Positions 58,422 through 64,000 of a stretch of DNA of 64,000 nucleotides are shown piece after piece. Source of the DNA: Pseudomonadota bacterium. Its GTDB lineage: Bacteria; Pseudomonadota; Gammaproteobacteria; Xanthomonadales; Rhodanobacteraceae. The DNA lies in assembly GCA_018240565.1 (NCBI GenBank), contig JAFEFO010000003.1, forward strand, positions 1 through 64,000, written 5' to 3'. The notes beneath the pieces are model-generated. The model was not told the DNA's origin and did no database searches. It was given only the letters and a program-made list of their open reading frames with translations. A program made the position numbers and the translations under genes. The stretch's first letter is position 1. Each line of letters begins with the position of its first letter.

Positions 58422-61400
58422 TCACATATTCCGCCGATATTCCCCACCCACATCGTACAACGCGTGACTGATCTGCCCTTCGCTGTTGTACTTCACCGCT
58501 TCCATCAACTGCGCGAACACGTTTTTGCGGTCGCGGGCGGTCTGCTGCAACACCTTGAGGCTGTCCGCGGCTAGCACATTCCTGTTGGTGCGGAACGCTT
58601 CGACATTGGCGATCTGCTGGCCTTTCTCTTCTTCGGTCGAGCGGATCAGTTCGATCGTGGTCGCAGTTTCACCGGCGTGTTCCTTCGGCAGGAAGGTGTT
58701 GACGCCGATCAGCGGCAAGCTGCCGTCGTGCTTCTTGTGTTCGTAGTACAGCGATTCTTCCTGGATCTTGCCGCGCTGGTACATGGTGTCCATCGCACCG
58801 AGCACGCCGCCGCGTTCGCTGATCGCTTCGAACTCCTTGTACACGGCTTCTTCGACGATGTCGGTCAGCTTGTCGATGATGAAGCTGCCCTGCCACGGGT
58901 TCTCGCAGAAATTCAGGCCCAGCTCGCGGTTGATGATAAGCTGGATCGCCACCGCGCGGCGCACGGATTCTTCCGTCGGCGTGGTGATCGCCTCGTCGTA
59001 GGCGTTGGTGTGCAGCGAGTTGCAGTTGTCGAACAGTGCGTACAACGCTTGCAACGTGGTGCGGATGTCGTTGAACTGGATTTCCTGCGCGTGCAGCGAG
59101 CGCCCGGACGTCTGGATGTGGTATTTCATCATCTGGCTGCGCGCGCTGGCGCCGTAACGCTCGCGCATGGCGCGCGCCCAGATGCGCCGCGCGACGCGGC
59201 CGATGACGCTGTATTCCGGGTCCATGCCGTTGCTGAAGAAGAACGACAGGTTCGGCGCGAAGTCGTCGATGTCCATCCCGCGCGCCAAGTAGTATTCGAC
59301 GATGGTGAAACCATTCGACAGCGTGAACGCGAGCTGCGAGATCGGATTCGCCCCGGCCTCGGCGATGTGATAACCGGAGATCGACACCGAATAGAAATTG
59401 CGCACCTTGTGATCGACGAAATACTGCTGGATGTCGCCCATCATGCGCAGTGCGAATTCGGTGGAGAAGATGCAGGTGTTCTGCGCCTGATCTTCTTTCA
59501 AGATGTCCGCTTGCACGGTGCCGCGCACGGCGGCGAGCGTCGCCGCCTTGATCTTGGAGTAAGTTTCCGCATCGACGAGCTGGTCGCCGGTCACGCCGAG
59601 CAAGCCGAGCCCGAGGCCGTCATTGCCATCCGGCAGCGTGCCGGCATACGTCGGCCGTTTCTTGCCCTTGTACAGCTCTTCGATTTTGGCGTGCGCGGCG
59701 TCCCAACGCTTCTGGTCTTCGCGCAGGTATTTCTCGACGTTCTGGTCGATCGCCGTGTTCATGAACATGGCAAGGATGATCGGTGCCGGACCATTGATCG
59801 TCATCGACACGGATGTGGTCGGCGACGACAGATCGAAGCCGGAATACAGCTTCTTCATATCGTCCAGCGTCGGGATGTTGACGCCGGAGTTGCCGATCTT
59901 GCCGTAGATGTCCGGGCGCGGATGCGGGTCTTCGCCGTAGAGCGTGACCGAATCGAACGCGGTGGAAAGGCGCGTGGCCTTCTGTCCCTGCGACAGATAA
60001 TGGAAGCGGCGGTTCGTGCGCTCGGGCGTGCCCTCGCCCGCGAACATGCGCAGCGGGTCTTCGCCGGTGCGGCGGTAGGGATAAATGCCGCCAGTGTAGG
60101 GATATTCGCCGGGAAGATTCTCTTTCATCAAGAACGTGAGCAGTTCGCCCCAGCTCTTGCAGGTCGGCGCGGCGATCTTCGGCACCTTCTGGTGCGACAG
60201 CGATTCGACGTAGTTGTCGCCTTCGACGGGCTTGCCGCGCACTTCGTACAGGTAATGCGGATCGGTGATGGATTTGAGCCGCGCCGGCCATTCGCGCAGC
60301 AGCTGGATCGCTTCCGTCGACAGCGACTTGACCGCGTCGTTGTAGCGTTGGCGCAGGGTGACTAGCGAACGGTCGTTGCTGGAGCCCCTCTCCCCTTGCG
60401 GGAGAGGGGTTGGGGAGAGGGGTTGTGCCTGCGCAGCAGGCGCCTTCGGCGCCATCCCCTCTCCCGCCGCGCCGCGCGCGGCGACCTCCCCCACAAGGGG
60501 GGAGGTAAAAATCAAATCTTCCGGCGCGTACAAATCCAATTCGCGATGCAGCTTGTGGTCGCCGATCTCGCGCAGCGCTTCCCAGAAACTCTGCGCGCGG
60601 TTCGCCGCTTCGGCCTGCTTTGCAATGCCGGCATTGATGCCGCGTCCCTGCTCGGCAATCTCGGCGAGATAGCGCACGCGGGCACCGGGAATCAGCACGG
60701 TGGCGCGCGGTTCCTTCAACGTCGTATCGACGGCTGGCGTCCACTTTTCTTCCGTCAGATGCAGCTTCTCGCGCAGCAGCCGACACAGGTTGGCGAACAT
60801 CCAGGTCACACCCGGATCGTTGAACTGGCTGGCGATCGTCGGATACACCGGCACCTGCTCGTCCGGCAGCTTGAACGCGACACGGTTGCGCCGCCACTGC
60901 TTGCGCACGTCGCGCAGCGCGTCCTCGGCGCCGCGGCGATCGTACTTGTTGAGCACGATGAGTTCCGCAAAATCGATCATGTCGATTTTTTCGAGCTGTG
61001 AGGCCGCGCCGTAATCGCTGGTCATCACGTACATCGGAAAATCCACCAGATCCACGATTTCCGAATCGGATTGGCCGATGCCGGCGGTTTCGACGATGAC
61101 GAGGTCGTAGCCCTGCCCTTTCAAAAACCCGATGCAGTCCTTGAGCACCACACTGGTAGCCGCATGCTGGCGGCGCGTGGCCATCGAGCGCATGTACACG
61201 CGATGGCTGCGCAGCGAATTCATGCGGATGCGGTCGCCGAGCAGTGCGCCGCCGGAACGCCTACGCGTCGGATCGACCGCGAGGATCGCGATGCGCATGT
61301 GCCCGAACGCATGCAGGAAGCGCAGCACCAGTTCATCGACGACACTCGACTTGCCCGCGCCGCCGGTGCCGGTGATGCCGATCACGGGCGTCTTGCCGCC

Positions 61401-61994
61401 GGCGAGCTGCCACTCGCGGCGCAGGCGCGTCATCTCCGTTTCGTCGAGCACGCCTTCTTCGATCGCGGTAAGCATCTTGCCGACTGAGATTTCATCGTCG
61501 AGCGCGACCTTGGCCGGGCGCTGCGTCGCGACGCGATGCTCGTTCGCGCGCCGCACCACGTCCTCGATCATGTGCGTGAGGCCCATGTGCATGCCGTCGT
61601 TCGGATGGTAGATGCGCTCCACGCCGTAGGCTTGCAACTGCGCGATTTCCTCCGGCGTGATCGTGCCGCCGCCACCACCGAACACACGGATATGCGCTGC
61701 GCCGCGCTCCTTCAACATATCCACCATGTACTTGAAGTATTCCAGATGCCCGCCCTGGTACGAGGACAGCGCGATGCCGTCGGCATCTTCCTGCAGCGCC
61801 GCGCGCACCACGTCCTCGACGCTGCGGTTGTGACCGAGGTGGATGACCTCCACTCCCTGCGCCTGGATCAGCCGGCGCATGATGTTGATCGCTGCGTCGT
61901 GGCCGTCGAACAGACTGGCCGCGGTGACGAAGCGCAGCGGCGCGCGTTCTGCGGACGGCGCGCTGGCGGGTAGATTCTTGGCGGTGGTGCTCAT
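58422..61994 (-). CDS. icmF: Fused isobutyryl-CoA mutase IcmF with an in-frame repeat insertion
   Basis: Adenosylcobalamin enzyme joining a mutase and its G-protein chaperone in one chain; interconverts isobutyryl- and n-butyryl-CoA, and related acyl-CoAs. Domains in order: B12-binding domain with [12 protein letters not shown] (Asp30, His32) in the first 150 residues; G domain with [15 protein letters not shown] (about 207-221) and NKYDRRG; linker; mutase TIM barrel with [17 protein letters not shown] and [30 protein letters not shown] substrate segments. 1,190 residues is roughly 100 longer than well-known IcmF proteins. About 40 of these (497-537, TSPLVGEV...LPQGERG) come from a palindromic repeat. 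It diverges from leucine dehydrogenase. Confidence 0.93.
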   Translation of the reverse strand: MSTTAKNLPASAPSAERAPLRFVTAASLFDGHDAAINIMRRLIQAQGVEVIHLGHNRSVEDVVRAALQEDADGIALSSYQGGHLEYFKYMVDMLKERGAAHIRVFGGGGGTITPEEIAQLQAYGVERIYHPNDGMHMGLTHMIEDVVRRANEHRVATQRPAKVALDDEISVGKMLTAIEEGVLDETEMTRLRREWQLAGGKTPVIGITGTGGAGKSSVVDELVLRFLHAFGHMRIAILAVDPTRRRSGGALLGDRIRMNSLRSHRVYMRSMATRRQHAATSVVLKDCIGFLKGQGYDLVIVETAGIGQSDSEIVDLVDFPMYVMTSDYGAASQLEKIDMIDFAELIVLNKYDRRGAEDALRDVRKQWRRNRVAFKLPDEQVPVYPTIASQFNDPGVTWMFANLCRLLREKLHLTEEKWTPAVDTTLKEPRATVLIPGARVRYLAEIAEQGRGINAGIAKQAEAANRAQSFWEALREIGDHKLHRELDLYAPEDLIFTSPLVGEVAARGAAGEGMAPKAPAAQAQPLSPTPLPQGERGSSNDRSLVTLRQRYNDAVKSLSTEAIQLLREWPARLKSITDPHYLYEVRGKPVEGDNYVESLSHQKVPKIAAPTCKSWGELLTFLMKENLPGEYPYTGGIYPYRRTGEDPLRMFAGEGTPERTNRRFHYLSQGQKATRLSTAFDSVTLYGEDPHPRPDIYGKIGNSGVNIPTLDDMKKLYSGFDLSSPTTSVSMTINGPAPIILAMFMNTAIDQNVEKYLREDQKRWDAAHAKIEELYKGKKRPTYAGTLPDGNDGLGLGLLGVTGDQLVDAETYSKIKAATLAAVRGTVQADILKEDQAQNTCIFSTEFALRMMGDIQQYFVDHKVRNFYSVSISGYHIAEAGANPISQLAFTLSNGFTIVEYYLARGMDIDDFAPNLSFFFSNGMDPEYSVIGRVARRIWARAMRERYGASARSQMMKYHIQTSGRSLHAQEIQFNDIRTTLQALYALFDNCNSLHTNAYDEAITTPTEESVRRAVAIQLIINRELGLNFCENPWQGSFIIDKLTDIVEEAVYKEFEAISERGGVLGAMDTMYQRGKIQEESLYYEHKKHDGSLPLIGVNTFLPKEHAGETATTIELIRSTEEEKGQQIANVEAFRTNRNVLAADSLKVLQQTARDRKNVFAQLMEAVKYNSEGQISHALYDVGGEYRRNM
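60385..60506. repeat. Palindromic repeat translated in frame within icmF
   Basis: Four hairpins in a row over 122 bp: CCCCTCTCCCC-TTGC-GGGAGAGGGG (60385-60409), GCCTGC-GCA-GCAGGC, GGCGCC-TTC-GGCGCC and ACCTCCCC...GGGGAGGT (ending 60506). The encoded TSPLVGEV...[11 protein letters not shown] is the familiar translation of a dispersed intergenic repeat of proteobacteria. It preserves the reading frame and falls in the linker between the G domain and the mutase domain. Confidence 0.85.
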
Positions 61995-62114
61995 GATCGG
62001 CGTTCTTCCGTGGCTACCGCGCGATTGTAACGCCGTTGCGCGCCACGCCGTCAGGGCTGGCGCGCGGATTTTCCCATCCTGCTAAAATAGCGGGCTTACA
62101 TCGCGGAGAGTCCC

Positions 62115-63218
62115 ATGATTTTCGACAGCATTGCCACCAGCGGCCACGAACAGGTCGTGTTCTGCCAGAGCAAGGACGCGGGCCTGAAGGCCATCATCGC
62201 CATCCACAATACCGTGCTCGGCCCGGCGCTCGGCGGCCTGCGCATGTGGCCATACAAGAACGAGCAGGAGGCTTTGAACGATGTGTTGCGCCTGTCGCGC
62301 GGCATGACCTTCAAGAACGCGGTGGCGGGCCTGAACATCGGCGGCGGCAAGGCGGTGATCATCGGCGATCCGGCCAAGGACAAGTCCGAGGCGCTGTTCC
62401 GCGCGTTCGGCCGTTTCGTCAATTCGTTGAGCGGCCGCTACATCACCGCCGAGGACGTCGGCATCGACGTCAACGACATGGAATGGGTGTTCCGCGAGAC
62501 CGAATTCGTCACCGGCGTGCACCAGGTGCACGGCGGCTCGGGCGATCCCTCGCCGTTCACCGCCTTCGGCACGCTGCAAGGCCTGCATGCCGCGTTGCAC
62601 GCCAAGTTCGGCGACGAGGACGTCGGCAAGCGCGCCTACGCCGTGCAGGGCGCCGGCCACGTCGGCATGGAATTCATCAAGCTGCTGCGCGAACAAGGCG
62701 CCAAGGTTTTCGTCACCGACATCCATCCGGAACTGGTCAAGCGCGCGGTCGACGAATTCGGCTGCACGGCGGTTGGCCTGGACGAAATCTACGATGTCGA
62801 CGCCGACGTCTACTCGCCGTGTGCGCTCGGCGGCACGGTCAACGAGAAAACCCTGCCTCGGCTGAAGGCCAAGATCATCTGCGGCGCGGCGAACAACCAG
62901 CTCGCCAACGATGCGATCGGCGACGAGTTGGAAAAGCGCGGCATCCTCTATGCGCCGGACTACGCCGTCAACGCCGGCGGCGTGATGAACGTGTCGCTGG
63001 AAATCGACGGCTACAACCGCGAGCGCGCGATGCGCATGATGCGCACGATCTACCACAACGTCGGCCGCATCTTCCAGATCGCCAAGCGCGACGGCATCCC
63101 GACCTACAAGGCCGCCGACCGCATGGCCGAGGAGCGCATCGCCGCAATCGGCAAGATCAAGTTGCCGCACATGGGCAATAATGGCCCGCGCTTCCTGGGA
63201 CGCATGCGCGGACATTGA
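62115..63218 (+). CDS. ldh: Leucine dehydrogenase (Leu/Glu/Phe/Val dehydrogenase family)
   Basis: Deaminates leucine, valine and isoleucine to their 2-oxo acids with NAD. 367 residues. LGPALGGLRMWPY and the catalytic Lys in IGGGKAVIIGDP, the second-domain GTLQGLHAAL and Rossmann VQGAGHVGMEFIKLL, and AANNQLA and APDYAVNAGGVMNVS are typical. ATG 62115 follows GGAGAG; a TAAAAT -10-like box lies at 62083-62088. Upstream of isovaleryl-CoA dehydrogenase, it fits branched-chain amino acid catabolism. The 131-bp element begins 6 bp after its stop. Confidence 0.93.
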   Translation: MIFDSIATSGHEQVVFCQSKDAGLKAIIAIHNTVLGPALGGLRMWPYKNEQEALNDVLRLSRGMTFKNAVAGLNIGGGKAVIIGDPAKDKSEALFRAFGRFVNSLSGRYITAEDVGIDVNDMEWVFRETEFVTGVHQVHGGSGDPSPFTAFGTLQGLHAALHAKFGDEDVGKRAYAVQGAGHVGMEFIKLLREQGAKVFVTDIHPELVKRAVDEFGCTAVGLDEIYDVDADVYSPCALGGTVNEKTLPRLKAKIICGAANNQLANDAIGDELEKRGILYAPDYAVNAGGVMNVSLEIDGYNRERAMRMMRTIYHNVGRIFQIAKRDGIPTYKAADRMAEERIAAIGKIKLPHMGNNGPRFLGRMRGH

Positions 63219-63224
63219 TCGCAT

Positions 63225-63355
63225 CCAACATAATCTGCTGCGCTCGGCATTTCGCGTGCCGGCGGTGCTCGGAATCCTCATGTACTAGCGTGTACACTCC
63301 GGTTCCTGCGCTCCGGCGACCCGCGAACTGCCTTCGCTCGCGACGATTCTGTTGG
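63225..63355 (+). repeat. ~130-bp dispersed 3' element, copy 2 (after leucine dehydrogenase)
   Basis: Bounded by CCAACATAATC (63225-63235) and GATTCTGTTGG (63345-63355), which pair at 10 of 11 positions. The interior is about 90% identical by eye to the element at 12309-12437. The terminal bases differ from that copy, yet each copy is self-complementary. It begins 6 bp after the upstream stop codon, in the same orientation relative to the gene as copy 1. Confidence 0.85.
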
Positions 63356-63379
63356 GTGCGCCGCCAAGCACAAGGCTGA

Positions 63380-64000
63380 ATGATGAGACCCTTTCCCCTT
63401 GGTGAAGACATCGACCTGCTGCGCGAAAGCGTGCGCGCCTTCGCGGACAAGGAAATCGCGCCGCGCGCGGACCTGATCGACCGTGAAAATGCATTTCCGG
63501 CCGACCTGTGGCGCAAGTTCGGCGAGATGGGATTGCTCGGCATCACGGTGCCGGATGAGTTCGGTGGCAGTGGCATGGGCTACCTCGCGCATCTGGTCGC
63601 CATGGAGGAAATCTCGCGCGCGTCCGGCTCGGTCGGTCTGTCGTACGGCGCGCATTCCAACCTTTGCGTCAACAATATCCTGCACAACGCGAACGCGCAG
63701 CAGAAGAAGAAGTGCCTGCCCAAGCTGTGCAGTGGCGAATTCGTCGGTGCGCTGGCGATGAGCGAACCGGGTGCCGGCTCCGACGTGGTCGGCTCGATGA
63801 CCTGCAAGGCCGAGAAGAAAGGCGACGCCTGGATCGCCAACGGCAACAAGATGTGGATCACCAACGGCCCGGATGCGGACGTGCTGCTGGTCTACATGCG
63901 TACCGCCGACAAGCGCGCCGGCAGCCGCTGCATGACCGCATTTCTCGTCGAAAAGGGCATGCCGGGTTTCTCCACCGCGCAAAAGCTCGACAAGCTCGGC
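63380..64000 (+). CDS. ivd: Isovaleryl-CoA dehydrogenase, 3' part beyond window edge
   Basis: FAD-dependent acyl-CoA dehydrogenase converting isovaleryl-CoA to 3-methylcrotonyl-CoA in leucine breakdown. 207 codons are visible from ATG 63380 (a second ATG follows at 63383; AAGG upstream). [40 protein letters not shown] and the flavin-contacting [17 protein letters not shown] and [15 protein letters not shown] are visible. The SYGAHSNLC form is characteristic of isovaleryl-CoA dehydrogenases. The catalytic Glu lies outside the window. Co-directional with leucine dehydrogenase across a 131-bp repeat. Confidence 0.88.
   Translation, partial: MMRPFPLGEDIDLLRESVRAFADKEIAPRADLIDRENAFPADLWRKFGEMGLLGITVPDEFGGSGMGYLAHLVAMEEISRASGSVGLSYGAHSNLCVNNILHNANAQQKKKCLPKLCSGEFVGALAMSEPGAGSDVVGSMTCKAEKKGDAWIANGNKMWITNGPDADVLLVYMRTADKRAGSRCMTAFLVEKGMPGFSTAQKLDKLG

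Noticed and set aside
58677..60365. 562-codon plus-strand open frame inside icmF
   Set aside because: Antisense shadow; icmF has all domain motifs on the minus strand.

Overview
The window comes from a GC-rich gammaproteobacterium, most likely of the Lysobacterales (Xanthomonadales), close to the Rhodanobacteraceae. Supporting signs are a rhodanese-MoeB fusion, the ndk-rlmN-pilF-rodZ-yfgM-bamB-der block, a PsrA-like regulator beside fatty-acid oxidation genes, DUF1249 and DUF1244 proteins, and many secreted repeat proteins ending in a short GFE motif. It is chromosomal: mostly housekeeping genes with accessory insertions between them. No tRNA, rRNA or CRISPR array was seen.

Layout. 1-1.3 kb: start of a tyrosine-recombinase integrase and its attachment region, abutting the 3' end of guaA; this is probably the edge of a genomic island lying to the left. 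1.3-5.1 kb: guaB and guaA, split by a Phd/PIN toxin-antitoxin pair. 5.2-8.1 kb: a secreted delta-60 repeat protein and a DUF4258/DUF2283 pair. 8.4-12.2 kb: a TRAP transporter with a TatT component (dctM, dctQ, dctP, tatT). 12.4-23.6 kb: folD, DUF1244, then a ten-gene co-directional run from ndk to moeB (RNA modification, pilus and shape factors, outer-membrane assembly, GTPase Der, molybdenum cofactor). 23.8-28.3 kb: PsrA-like repressor with a fatty-acid oxidation pair. 28.3-35.4 kb: an IPTL-CTERM-like protein, signal peptidase I, an FAD reductase, Ohr, a beta-helix protein, pgi and DUF1249. 35.4-40 kb: FMN reductase, rhomboid protease, YebC, an FG-GAP protein, a DksA-like zinc finger and DUF6090. 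40.5-47.7 kb: a 1,418-residue secreted protein, peroxiredoxin, M14 peptidase and ChaA. 47.7-53.5 kb: an ATP-grasp/metallopeptidase/histidine-phosphatase operon, a DsbA-like protein, a ClC channel and a TrmY-like methylase. 53.7-58.4 kb: another secreted protein, a HAD hydrolase, a probable type IIG restriction-modification protein and a solitary HigA. 58.4-64 kb: fused acyl-CoA mutase IcmF diverging from leucine dehydrogenase and isovaleryl-CoA dehydrogenase, a branched-chain acyl-CoA module.

Most notable points: (1) five secreted proteins of unrelated fold share a C-terminal [IL]F-x-x-[GD]-F-E motif; (2) a ~130 bp element occurs twice, each time directly after a gene in the same orientation, with compensatory changes in its terminal stem; (3) a palindromic repeat is translated in frame inside icmF; (4) three copies of a REP-like repeat lie between co-directional genes; (5) a three-gene phosphatase-peptidase-ligase operon has no obvious known role. 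All calls come from reading the sequence; no database search was run.
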